From Bedellia somnulentella (lineage: Eukaryota; Arthropoda; Insecta; Lepidoptera; Bedelliidae): a DNA stretch of 64,000 nt. Numbering within the stretch: the first letter of the stretch is position 1; every line of letters starts with the position of its first letter. Below the pieces are notes generated by a model, which was given only the letters and a program-made list of their open reading frames with translations, did not search any database and was not told the DNA's origin. The stretch covers positions 6,076,001 to 6,140,000 of the forward strand of contig OY755184.1 in assembly GCA_963576735.1 (NCBI GenBank). The letters run 5' to 3'. Shown piece by piece: positions 45,258-57,600 of the stretch. Position numbers and translations under genes: made by a program.

Positions 45258-46325
45258 ATGAATATTTACTTTTGGATACTATTTTTCAATCTCTTCGGAG
45301 TAGGTTATAACGCGAATGGGAAGGGTGATAAAAAGTGTCAACATTGTAAGTTATTGACTGAATCCTTCACATATTGGCTGGACAAAACCTCAAGAGGAAA
45401 CTTTGAAGGTGGAGATGTAGCCTGGGAAGAATCGAACCTAGGATCCTATTCACGTAGTGAAATAAGATTAGTTGAAATACAAGAAAATTTGTGTTCAGAA
45501 TTGAAAAAAAATAGAGATGACTGCTATGCTTTCAATGAAAATGCTGAACAATATATAGAAAAATGGTGGCATCAAGATAATAATGGTGGTTCAAAATTAT
45601 ATGAATGGTTATGTATTGATACCCTTCAACATTGTTGTCAAAAACAACATTATGGCCCCAACTGCTCACAATGTTTACTAGATGAAGAAAATCATATTTG
45701 CAGCAACCATGGGGCTTGTGATGGAGATGGAACTCGTTTTGGCACTGGCAAATGTATTTGTAAGAAAGGATATTCTGGTGAATTGTGTGACAAGTGTGCC
45801 AGTAACTATTACTTATCTAACAACTCAGAGTTTGTATGTTCAATTTGTCATCAATCCTGTGATGGTTGTCTTGGAGAGGGTCCTCACAACTGTATCAATT
45901 GCAAGCAAGGATTTCATTTTGAAAAAAACTTATGTGTTGATGAGAATGAGTGTGCAGAACCCAGTGTGTGCAAAAGTAAAGAATTTTGTTTAAATGAAGA
46001 GGGCTCATATTCTTGTATTGCATGTGATGTTTCATGTAGGACATGCTCAGGAATGGGTTCAAAAAATTGTACATCTTGTCTAACTTCTTCTAGACTTTGG
46101 GCTAACATGTGTTTAAAACAAACACTTCTGCAAGATTTATTACCTCAAGCTCAAAAAAAAGCTTTATTTTACACTGGACTATTATTTATAATATTCATTA
46201 TTTTTAGAAGTTTTAGAAATGTTGCAGCTCTTTTAAGTGTTTTCATAGCTGTATTAATTTATTATTTAGAACAGTATTCTTTTATCTCTACATTCAGTAT
46301 ATTACTAATTCACTTTACTAGCTAA
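45258..46325 (+). CDS. CRELD: CRELD, cysteine-rich with EGF-like domains
   Basis: One exon, 355 codons. A signal peptide (about 1-17) is followed by a CxxC pair (residues 27-30, CQHC) opening the canopy-like N-terminal domain that ends near LYEWLCIDTLQHCC. Next come an EGF/laminin-like module (GPNCSQC...CSNHGACDGDG...CICKKGYSGELCDKC), two furin-like cysteine repeats (CHQSCDGCLGEGPHNC and CDVSCRTCSGMGSKNC) and, between them, a calcium-binding EGF module (DENECAEPSVC...CLNEEGSYSC). The C-terminus has two hydrophobic segments (FYTGLLFIIFIIF and VAALLSVFIAVLIYYL), as in CRELD1. The family acts in the ER, as a disulfide-linked chaperone (CRELD2) or at ER-mitochondria contacts (CRELD1). The start is the first Met with a signal peptide. 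Head to head with NLE1, 3.6 kb apart. Confidence 0.93.
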   Translation: MNIYFWILFFNLFGVGYNANGKGDKKCQHCKLLTESFTYWLDKTSRGNFEGGDVAWEESNLGSYSRSEIRLVEIQENLCSELKKNRDDCYAFNENAEQYIEKWWHQDNNGGSKLYEWLCIDTLQHCCQKQHYGPNCSQCLLDEENHICSNHGACDGDGTRFGTGKCICKKGYSGELCDKCASNYYLSNNSEFVCSICHQSCDGCLGEGPHNCINCKQGFHFEKNLCVDENECAEPSVCKSKEFCLNEEGSYSCIACDVSCRTCSGMGSKNCTSCLTSSRLWANMCLKQTLLQDLLPQAQKKALFYTGLLFIIFIIFRSFRNVAALLSVFIAVLIYYLEQYSFISTFSILLIHFTS

Positions 46326-46547
46326 GAGAGGGTTTACTAAATCATAATCAAGTTGTGATGGTCAGCCCTTTTTAGAGATATGCGAGTTATTAATTCCCAG
46401 GCACTTTGATCAATGCAACTTACTTAAAAAGCTATTTTGTATCTGTTTGAAAATGTGTTTGTTTATTTTAAGTTTAGATTTGTATAAATACCAAGGCTAA
46501 GAATAATCTTAAAATATGCCGTAATCTTATTATTGTAGTGCCGTGTA

Positions 46548-46781
46548 GTGTCGGCTTAGAATAACACTACCCCATTTCTACCCGTGGGTGATCGTAAAAG
46601 GCAACTAAGGGTATAGGGGCTTTTGAAGTAATTTCTGGGCGATGTGGTTGGAGACCCATTATTTATTATAACCATCTTTTCCCCACTCAACTTCCAAAAG
46701 TGGCTTAGGAGTTTCTCATTCCAAAGCTCTGGCTACCCCGTTAAGGGATTTATAGCCGTGAGTATATGTATGTATGTGTTG
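46548..46781 (+). repeat. family 1 SINE-like repeat with clean target duplication
   Basis: Full-length (GTGCCGTGTAGTGTCGGC to GAGTATATGTATGTATGTG). An 8-bp direct repeat TTATTGTA flanks it (46540-46547, 46782-46789), the best evidence that family 1 moves by retroposition. About 220 bp after the CRELD stop. Confidence 0.88.
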
Positions 46782-46789
46782 TTATTGTA

Positions 46790-48847
46790 AAGTTTTTCTT
46801 AGGTCTGTGATAGAAAAAATATAATATGTAAAAGGTGTATTAAAAATACATTTATTGCAAGTTTACATGTTATTACATTTAAGTGTATTTTATGTACAGC
46901 TATAATATAAATAATAAAAAACTGACATTTTAAATATACTAAAATTACTACATTTGCATCATATGAGCATAAACATCTTAAATTGTATTTTATACTGGTA
47001 CATTGGTTGTGATACAACTTGCATTAAAAGTGTGTACAAATATTTGTAAATATGAAATAGATAATTGGCTATTGCAAAAAAACATGTTTATATTGCCCTC
47101 AAGCATGCAGTAAAATGACTCATCAAAGTCACATTATATTTTGTCTACATCTGACTTCAACAACATCATTTGTTCTAGAACTTAAAGAATATAAGGATGA
47201 AACACAAGTGTGCCTAAAGGGTCTAGCAGGCTAAGGGAACAAGATTGGCCCCCGAAGCCGATCTTGTTCCCTTAGCCTGCTAGACCCTTTAAAGGCATTT
47301 AAAAGTCATTAATCAACCAATTTTACCTAATTTTAAAGTATAATAGTTGTATAATTTTAATTTCTCATTGTTTATGTATTTTGATTTATCTTTGAACAAA
47401 TTTGTTATGTGTTACTGATAGGCAGTGAAATCTGTACTTTATGATTTAAAGTAAAGCTGACATGGAATCATATTTATTTGTATCTGGGAACTATATGTGA
47501 AATTCTGTAAAAAATTAAAAATGTAAAAGCAGCCTTATCAAAATGAAATGTATAATGACATCTTTCTGCATAGAAGTTAAAACTAACATCTCACACTCAA
47601 CAATAGTCCAAAATAATAAAGTAAATTAAGAAGCTTAAATAATCTTAAATATTTTTCCAAACTGTGTTTTAGTTTCACCAATAAACATTAAACCCTGACT
47701 GTTAAAAGAAAATTATACAGGCTAACACACATTACCTTGGTTTTTTTAACAAGCTTTTCCATTACTCATAACAAATCTTTGGTGAATAGACAGAAAGATG
47801 ATGAATGTCAGACATACCATAACCAAATAGTTGTACAACTTACTAATATTTAAATAAATATTTTTTAAAGAAAACATTATTATTTAACAAAAAGATTCCA
47901 AATCAAGCTATATAGTCTTTTTGTATTTTTTTTCTTTTCATATTATATTTGGTTAATAAAGTAAGTAATTAAGTACTAGTGTGACACATTAACATCCACA
48001 ACCTAAACAAAAATTAATATAACTAGCAGTGGCTGCGTTGTGATATCTAAGTGACACAACTACTACAATCTTATTCTAATAGAAACTAGTAAATAATTAA
48101 CTACAAAATTATTCAGCAAAATAATGACGTGGTTTGTTCGTACAAAATAAGAATATGCATTTGAAGGTAACTAATAACAATAATATAATATACGCTGGGA
48201 TTATAAGTTATCTACTAGATATAAAGCTACGTTTATTAAGGCCCTAAAACAAAACTAGTAATAAACATTTTTAGAAAAGCTTACAGTTATGAATTACAAT
48301 AATACTTATGATACAACGCACGGCTCATTCATTTTAATTCAAATCTATCAGTCAGGAAAATACTACTTTGACACTAATCTAGAACCATGTTTTAATACTA
48401 ATTACCATACAGTCGTACATGGTTCTTAAAATTCACAACATTGGATCTGCAAGTTCATTAACAAATTCATCAATTTAGTTTATCAGTCTGTTTTTTGGAA
48501 TGATAGTACAAACAGCGTTTGTTAAATCAGTTTAAAATACTGCTTTAAAGAAATATAATAAATTTCATTAATGTTTATAACATTTTTAAACCAACATATG
48601 CAAGCCTGACTTTAATTTCAAAATAAAGATAGTACTCAGCATTTATATAATAATTTTCAAAATTACTCTGACCTTAAACCATTGGAAGAAACTACTTTTT
48701 TGTTACTAAATTATTATATAGGGCATTTATCAGGTTTTCATTCAGTTCTTGTTACTGATGCACACAATTTATGAAAGCATGACACTGGAAAGTTATATCT
48801 TTATTTATCCTAATCAATATAATTTGAAGTCCACCAAATCATGCGTA
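46790..48847. other. gene-free stretch 3' of CRELD
   Basis: AT-rich, no gene or known repeat seen apart from the hairpin at 47212-47295. Confidence 0.6.
47212..47295. repeat. 31-bp-arm hairpin
   Basis: The arm TAAAGGGTCTAGCAGGCTAA (and 11 more bases) is followed by its exact complement after about 15 bases; three of four further inner bases also pair. Outer GCCT/AGGC extends it with a 2-base slip. Confidence 0.9.
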
Positions 48848-49613
48848 TGTCGCAGGCGGATTGTATAATCCGCCGTTTTACATTACGGCTAGCCGTTTTC
48901 TAAAACAGCGCCGATTTGTAATGCGGATGCGGCGGTTCAAGCATTAGCCAGATTTAATGCGGCTAGATATTAAACCGCCGGTTTGCATTCGGCGCCATAT
49001 GTCATTCAACACGGCTAGCCATAATGTATAAAGGCGAGAGATTAGCCGTCACTTTGAAAGCTTTTAGTTCCGATTCTTAACAGTCGTAGCGTTACCTGAC
49101 ATAATAACAACAATGGCGAGTGGGTTGTTAAATTGTGAAGTTTTGAGTGAATTAAACTATGAAAACGTTATAAATATGTTGGTTAACAGTGACTGAGAAA
49201 TAATTTCAATACAGATAATGCATTAAAGGTGCTCGCTGTGCTGCGCTTCGCTCGCTCGTTTTATACATAACCTAACCTAGCTAAATGTGACCAAGCTTTT
49301 CTTCCCCTGCAGGGGACTTTCGCCCCTCGACCCACCCAAGCAGAACTTCAATTTTTTATGAAGACTAATCATTATGATTCTAAATGGTATGTGAAATATT
49401 TTCGGACCTCCGATGATAGGAGTTAAAAAGTTATGTAAGAAAAAGCGCACCCGAGTATAAGTACGATGCGGCTAAACGTGGGCCGCCTTATTGAAGAACG
49501 TATCGCAACAACAATTCGGCTAATGCTTGAACCGCCACATTACAAAACGGCGCTGTTTTAGAAAACGGCTAGCCGTAATGTAAAACTGCGGATTATACAA
49601 TCCGCCTGCGACA
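48848..49613. mobile_element. 766-bp element with ~110-bp inverted repeats
   Basis: Ends TGTCGCAGGCGGATTGTATA and complement; similarity runs to GGTTCAAGCATTAGCC with few changes. The terminus itself holds a palindrome (GGCGGATTGTATAATCCGCC). The centre has a TATA-like GTATAAAGG (about 49026), a 27-codon frame at 49113 and a GC-rich block (49228-49345) that recurs at 53090. No transposase. Target duplication unclear. Confidence 0.75.
49113..49196 (+). CDS. 27-codon frame inside the 48848-49613 element
   Basis: An ATG in strong context (ACAACAATGG) opens MASGLLNCEVLSELNYENVI and stops after 27 residues. It lies about 85 bp after a TATA-like motif. It may be the surviving start of a lost transposase gene. 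Function unknown. Confidence 0.3.
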   Translation: MASGLLNCEVLSELNYENVINMLVNSD

Positions 49614-51429
49614 TGTATACCAAATGTGTTTAGCTATTTTCACTGTTTAAAATTATAAATACAAGGCCAAGACTATCTTACATACACGCATGTTAATTTT
49701 GCTCAACATCATATTTTGAAATAATTTTATTAAATATATCTAAAATACTAAATTTGGATAGTTATTATTAAAAATAATACTAGGTATACATACTTATTAT
49801 TTTTAAATTGCATCATTAGTTTATTAATTGTAGTACAAATACAGGGTCCATGTTAAAAAAACACTATAAAATGGGATATCCAGAGATCCCCTTCTCCCCG
49901 CAATATCAACAAATTTGCAACAATCTAAATTATATTAAATTGATTAGCCCGCCACACACAGCAGCAGATGACAGTGTCTGTATCACTAGTCATGCTAACT
50001 GCTTGAGCAATCCATGTGTATATTGACTGCAGTTTACTATGAAGACACAACTTAAAGTTACCCTTCAACTCTCTTAAAATTACATTTTCACTTAGACATT
50101 TCAGTCCATTAAAGAATCACTATGTAATTGTCAGAGTGAATAAAACTGTGCTCATAAATACTAACAAGCTGTGATATTATTAAGATTTATAAATATTTAA
50201 TTTCATCACTCTTTTAAATTCAATTTTATATAAATAGATAAATTCAGCAGTGCCTCATATCCCCGTTGTGGTCATACCAAAGCTAATGCAAGAATATTAC
50301 ACCAGAATATCACATTCCTAGTTAATCATTACTTTATATTAAATAAATAAATATATAAAGAAGAACATAGCGTCATTTTAGCAGATACTATTATTCTGAA
50401 AAGCAATCTGGCAGAAATTAACCCGGTAAAATTTGTTATCCAATTCTTGGACGACTAATTGATAGAAATGCAAAAGTCTACCGATTAGGTCCTAAATATA
50501 TTAAGCCGCTAAAATAAAAGGAATATATGAAACATCTTGATGCCAAAGTACTTGCTGCAGGTTTGAACCTACCTACTTGGGAAAATGCAAAAAATGTTTT
50601 AATCGTCTGAAAATGTCAATTGAACCATTTCTTTGTTGAGCATCTTAGTGTCCTAAAATAACAAAACTTTAACGAATTTGCTGAATCTCATATTTTTATT
50701 TCATCGATTATTCTAATTGACAATAGTGTTTGGAATTAAAAGCTTAGGAAGAGTAATGCTTCATTATTAAAATTGAACGTGTTTTGTTGACACCACGAAA
50801 AGCATGCTATTAAGTTCATCTAACTCAATTTTTATAAGCTTGCGCTAACCGATTCCTCAAATATTTTACCCGTTTACTCAATTAGTTTAGAACAAAATTT
50901 AGCATTAGGACTGTTACTTATAGAGTTTTATTAACAAAGAAAACGCTCAAGCTGACCTACCGAGTTAAAATGGCTATTTATGACAGTCCATACTACGAAA
51001 CATAAGCTGTTTAAAAAGTTCCAAATTAACGGCTTCTTGCTTAACATAATTATTTCTTTAATTTTATAACTTTTTTATGCCTGGACTGTGGAGCTTAACA
51101 CTACTAATTCTGTGTTGAGTAGGACGAAAAATGATTTGTTCTTAATATATACTGCTCTTTGAAATAAATTATAGGCATCACATGAAGAAAAGACTAGTCG
51201 ATAAAGTAATTTGAATCCTACAGGATTGTGGAAGTTTGTAAGCAACGAGAATCCAGCTTAGATAACCAACTGATAATCGCTACTAAGTAAAACATGTCTA
51301 CAATCATTCAATAAACTTGAAGCATTGGAAATCGACTTAACAAAAGACTTGGCACTGGGTGCTCGTTGTTTCGTACTTCAGCAAATACAAGACGGCATTA
51401 TTATTCACTTATAATTAGTCGCATGTTTA
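49614..51429. other. gene-free stretch
   Basis: AT-rich, no gene, RNA or repeat recognised. It may include a long 3' untranslated region of the BCR/ABR gene. Confidence 0.5.
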
Positions 51430-51672
51430 GTGGCGTGCGATGCTGCAGCGCAAACCACGAAAGCAGTTATTATCTGTTGTGTCCAGTCGGTTGTATATTT
51501 GCGTGTTATCTTGCAACACTTAAAACGAAACAAGTCATTCCCTTTTGTGTCCAGTAGCTTGTTTATTTGAGTGCAATGTTGCGAAACCAGTCATTCCCTG
51601 TTATTTCCAGTCGGTAATCTATTGCGTACGATGTTGCAGCGCATAACACGAAAGCCGTAATTCGCTGTAGTA
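51430..51672. repeat. degenerate ~66-bp tandem repeats at the BCR/ABR 3' end
   Basis: Four diverged units, each with a GTTGCAGCGCA-like start, CACGAAAGCAGT or a relative, CATTCCCT/TTATCTGTT and TCCAGTCGGT. The last unit runs up to the BCR/ABR stop codon. Confidence 0.65.
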
Positions 51673-51674
51673 TC

Positions 51675-54600
51675 CTAGTCGAGGGCGCTGTTAGGTCCCC
51701 GCTGATGCGCCGACAGATGCTGCGCTAAATGTCGATGTTGCAGCAAACAGTATAGTATTCCTGCCTGTGCCATAGCGTCGACCGTGCCGGCCGCTAATTG
51801 GTCGGGCCGGGCACGCCCCCCACTACCCCCCGCCGCCGCTCGGAGCAGCGTGGGACCGAATACGGTCGCTACGTTGTGGAGAGACATCTTGTTCTCGCTC
51901 TCGTGTTGGTTCACTCTGGTGGTGGAATTGAGATCTTAATTGTAGTACGGTGTGAGAATACAGACTATAACATTACAACTTTGAGATAACTTTTCAAGAC
52001 TGTGATCAATAGAATAAAAAATTTTGCTAACCAATGACCAAAATTGGTTCATATGATCAGTACACTATTCACAAAATATATGACAGAAACTTACTTGACA
52101 AAATGGTTAAGTAGAAAATCTATACAATTCTTGTTGAGATCAGGCAGTTGCGCGTAACACTTGAGTAGAGCGTGACGTCGCGTGTGCGCCGGCCCGGATT
52201 CTAGAGCCGCTCCTGCACCCTGCAGATATTAATTAAAAATTATAAAAATATACAAAACACATGAGCCCCAAAAAAAAGAGGAAGTTAGAGCGTTAGCATG
52301 TTTTGAATATCTGAAACTATAAGAGAAATATGCTAGAAGTCACTAAGAGAAAATGAATATTATATTTAGTCCGCCAACCATAAAACAAGGAAAATTATAT
52401 GCATTAAAAATTAAGGCTCAATAGTTGGTGACATCACACCTCAGAAAAAAGGCACCGAGCCGTAAATGCACTTTAATTTTCCGCGCTCTCTAACATTGTT
52501 ATTTTATGTTTGTGGAACAAAGAAAAAAATATGGTCAGTACTTTCCAGATATCTAATTTAAGAACACTATTGAAAATAAGGATTACGGTGATGTTTAACT
52601 AGGGTGTTTAGTCGCTTCCAAGAGAGATAATGGGGTTGCATTACATTCTAAAAATCACTTAACTTCAAACAATAAATATACATAGACAAACTACACATAT
52701 TGATTGCGGCTCAGGCAAAATAATGAAAGCTTTATATAAATACACTAGAAAACGTCATACTCTAAAAAAGTTAAAGGCACTGATTTAAAGAGGCAGTTAT
52801 ATATAGCGGTTTTGGTAAGTTAAAAATTATAAATGGCACGTTTAATAACTAGATCAGCAGTTAAAAGTAAGCAGTAAAGTAAACAAAAATGAGTAATAAA
52901 AAATAATGAAATGGATCAGTGAATATATAATTGAGTAGGAAAATAATTAAATGGGCTGTTAAAAATATTGAATGGGCGGTTACGCGTGGGCAGCAATAAA
53001 TCGGAATTTGTCGGTAAGAAATCTCATTCTAAGCAATTCTATAAAGTAAGTAAGCATGTAGGCATGCATATAGGCATGCATCAGGCATTTAGGGCTCGCT
53101 CCGCTGCGCTACGCTCGCTCGTTTTATACATAATCTAACCTAACCTAACCTAATTAAATGTGACCACCTAACTTTTCTTTGTCTGCAGGGGGCTTTCAAC
53201 CCCCGACCCCCCCAAGCAGGGGGGCTCTGCCCCCCTGCACCCCCCGACATGCAAACAAGCGAGCAAGTATACATACAAACGGGCTTGCATCGTTACTATC
53301 TGCCGAACTATTTATCGAACTGCCCATTCCATCATTTTAACCGCCCATTTAATTATTGGACTACTCAATTATTTTTAGAATTGACATTGTATGAGAAAAT
53401 AACCGACTAATATATTTTTTATTACTGTCTATGTTTTACTGTCACAATAATTATTCAACCGCCATTAAATTAAATAACTGCTCAATATGTTTTTCAACTA
53501 ATCATAATAACATCTCGAATCTTTAAATAACAGCTCAAAAAATTAGTTCCCAAAGTTAAACATAAGATATAGATCATATAATTCTACTAACTTGATTAGC
53601 GCTCCACGCTTTCAGGAATTCAGGATACAAAGCGTCCGTGAACAGTGCTTCCGGCAGCTCTCGCAAATATAACTTAAGTACGCCGGTAACCGAATGAATA
53701 TCCACTTCTTTCAAGAGCTGTTCTGCTTCATATGCGTCTGAAAATGAACGATTTTGATGAGCATACATTCAAACGTTAATAAACTGCATGCATGCGTGCG
53801 TGCATAATAAACTGTTTTATATTCCAATGTGACCATACTTGATATACAGACTCGTGGCGGTCAGTACAATAAAACTTGAAAATGAAACAGTGCAAATCAC
53901 AATCTATCAAGCTCTGACACTGTTATGGGTGACGTAACCAAGTCGTACGAAGCGCACCCACTCGCATTAAATTTTAACGAATATCACGTAAAAAAATAAA
54001 AGTGATTTATGGCAGCGTCTGCTAAAGATAATCATTGTTCCAAAAAGGCTAGTTAAACATTGAAAGGACATTATTTAGTTAAAACACATACTAGTCTCGA
54101 AGCTCTTCTTGAGGCGGTTGAGGTCGGACGCGCTGCCGGACACGCGGTACACGCCCACCTCGTGGATGCCGCGCCGCTCCACCTCGCGCACGCACGCGCT
54201 TATTATGAACGGGATGTTGCGCTTCTCGCGTCTGGAATTGGAGGGAGGTTAGTGTTGTGGTATTGGATTAGCTTGATTGGTTTTGGAAATTTGGTTGGAG
54301 TGATTTGATGGCTATTTAATATACATCCATATACTCACTGCCATAAATCCCAAAAAGGGGTAACTAGAGCTTCAGAGCTAGAAACTCCTTAGCACATTTG
54401 GAAGTTGATAGTGGACAAGATAAAGTATAGTATATACATAAAGAAGTGGTGGTTAAAATGAAATGGTTCTCCAACCACATCGCCTAAAAATCACTTAAAA
54501 AAGTCCCATACCCTTAAGACACCCGTGGGTAGAAAGGGGCAGTGACATTCTACGCCACGTTAAATGTGAAAAATATTTAATGTTATATGACGCATGAAAC

Positions 54601-57600
54601 AATTTATAAAACATCTGCAATTACCAAGGCGATTTTATGCAGACATACAAAGCTTATAATAACAAAAAAATATTGGCGACTGACGCTAGACTAATGATAC
54701 GTTTAAAATGACAGCTATTTATTGTGCCGATTTGAAGCGCCCCCAATGCGGGGGAAAGGAACGAAATCTGACGTAAACTGCAAAATGGGCATGTTTTTTT
54801 ACCATAAAGCATAATATATCTATGGTTTTTATAAACAATAATATTCAATAGTGCTGTGAAATTCAGTTTCGATAAAACTTGTCGATATAGGCCGTGTAGT
54901 GCCTATAGACAAATTTTTAAATAAAGGTAACCTTGCAATGTACAGATTTCCAACTGAAAATATTAGTCTCGAATTATGGCTGNNNNNNNNNNNNNNNNNN
55001 NNNNNNNNNNNNNNNNNNNNNNNNNNNNNNNNNNNNNNNNNNNNNNNNNNNNNNNNNNNNNNNNNNNNNNNNNNNNNNNNNNNNNNNNNNNNNNNNNNNN
55101 NNNNNNNNNNNNNNNNNNNNNNNNNNNNNNNNNNNNNNNNNNNNNNNNNNNNNNNNNNNNNNNNNNNNNNNNNNNNNNNNNNCATTTATAATTTGTATGA
55201 AAAATACTTTAATTGAACGATGTCAGATCTAAAAGTTTCCACGAGTTTAAGATTGGGTCCTTTAGCGGACACGTTTACGCGCAAGAAAACACTCTCTACA
55301 AGTATGGACTAAAAGTCGTTCCATATTTTAATTTTCCAACCTAACTCGTCTCCGCGATTACTTTTATTAAATACTGATAAATCGCAATTTTGTAGGAGAT
55401 TTAAGGGATTTGAATGGGGAACAGATTAAGCGATATATATAGTTTTAACATAAGAAAAAAATCCAAAGTGCCGCTACCTAAGGAAAGAATATACATCGCA
55501 AATAACTAAATCTCACAATTTAATACAATCCAAAATTTAAGAGTTAAAATATAATGTAACAAAAAAGATACACGAGAAAGTTAAGACTGCAATTGCAAAT
55601 GCTTCCTTTATTGTTAAACAAAAAAGCGTAGTAAGTTACGACTATTTGTAAACAATATACATACCTTCAATGTACATTTCCCTCTCAAAACAGGCCGGGC
55701 AGCATCTTCGTACAACAACAGTCTTAAATTTTGAGATCCTTCGAGATCCAAAGTGAACGTTTCGTTCCAGCGCGGCTGAGCGCTTCGGCACACCAACTTC
55801 GATTTCGCTTTGCGGAAGTAATGGCCGTACGAATCCACTTCTATCACTAGGTAATAATCTGTAATAGAGAAAGTTATGTTTTTTTTAGAAGTAATGTTAA
55901 GATCGCTGCGTATTTTAAATCAAAACAGAAACATTTATATTGAAATAGGGAATTATAACATAAATAAAATATTCTAACTTAATTGTTTTTTTAGAAACAT
56001 GTATGACCACCCACAATCATAAGTAATACGGGAAAGGATTTTATCTAATGGCAGTTTTGTTTCACAGAGAAAAAGATGGTGAAATAAACGATTATTGGTG
56101 ATGGATTTTACCCAACCCAACCTTAGTCACCTCCTAGGATGCTCACGAAAATAGAAAACTTGTTACAGTTCTAAGTCGAAAGTGTACAGGGCGTTACAAA
56201 CATATTTAGCAAATTATTTCATTGTCGAAAAGACCCCCGAAGCTTTTAGCTAAAAACGACTTTGTTACGTACGCTGGTTCAATATAATAACTGAATGAAA
56301 ATGGCTACGTTCATCCGATAACCCAGTTCTTTCGAAAGGCTTTATGATGGAAACGAGTGTCCTATAAACAAGATACGTAGAAGTACTAAGTTCCGCGCTC
56401 TCACAAACACAGAACATGCCTACACTCAGTTAACTTCATGTACAGAGCATCGCTTGGTAAGCTAAAATGACATAGGTATATACGTCTTTTTAGCATACAT
56501 AATAGCAGCAGTATCTAGCATTACATACATTATTAAGTATACATACCAGCAGTAGTATCAAGCGGCGCCGTGATCCCGCCCACATGCAGTTGCAAGTCTC
56601 CCAGCAGCACATCCCCGGAGGCACGGAGCAGGAACGAGCCCAGGTCCGTGTGCAGGTAGGAGCGGCACGCCGTCACCCACGCCTGCAGCTCCAGCATGGA
56701 CATGGCGTGCGAGCCGGCCGGCGGGGACGACGACGCCTGTGTATGTACGTTTGGAAACCGGTTACTAAGTGCAGACTAGAGCAAGATCCAGGAACGAGCC
56801 CAGGTCCGTGTGTAGGTACGGCACGCCCTCACACGTTTAAACTTATGGCCGGTTCTGCTTAATACGACGAATACTCTATCGCATAACGAAACATAAATTT
56901 AAGATAGTTGTTCAAACTCATAATACATTATTAAAATATGAAAATATATACACAAAGAAAAAAGGGTAAAAATATAAAAGAGGGTTTAGTTGAGCACCAG
57001 CTTTTACTAATCCGTTGGCTCAGCGACCCGAAGCGGGTCTTGGCCTCAGACACCAGAAAACAAAACTGTTCTCTGTTCTGTGCGGTCACTTTTCAGTTGG
57101 CTGCCTAAAGTTTACGCAGATCGTATCCAACTTCGTCCCTAACTACCTACATCGATATTTGGGACATCCAATTTGTCTTCTCGCTTGGTAGTCCGAAGTT
57201 AACAAAAAAGGAAGAATAAATTTCCTCTTCTCAAATTAGGCTCTTTGTAAAGGTTGTTCTGAACGATGTCCTCAACAACTCTCTTTTTTTACATCTTATA
57301 AAACTTCACATTATTAATACACATATTTATGGATAATAATTAACAAAACTCGACCACCCTATATATATGTATATATATAAATACACACGCACCTGCAACG
57401 CATGTATAGAGTCGATCCACTGCGTGCGCTCGTACTCGGAGCTGAGAAAGAAGACATGCTGTCTCTGCAGCGTGTTGGACTGCCCCGGCGCGCGCATTCC
57501 TACGCGGAACACCAGGTTGGGCGACGCGAGCACCAATTGGCCTTCTAGCTCGGCTAGCTTCTTGCGCTGCTTTTCTGCGTTGCCTCGACTGCCTAGGCGG

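Noticed and set aside
53133..53156. Interstitial telomere repeat (CCTAA)n
   Set aside because: Only three to four CTAAC-type units, and they belong to a dispersed block that also occurs at 49228-49345 with fewer units.
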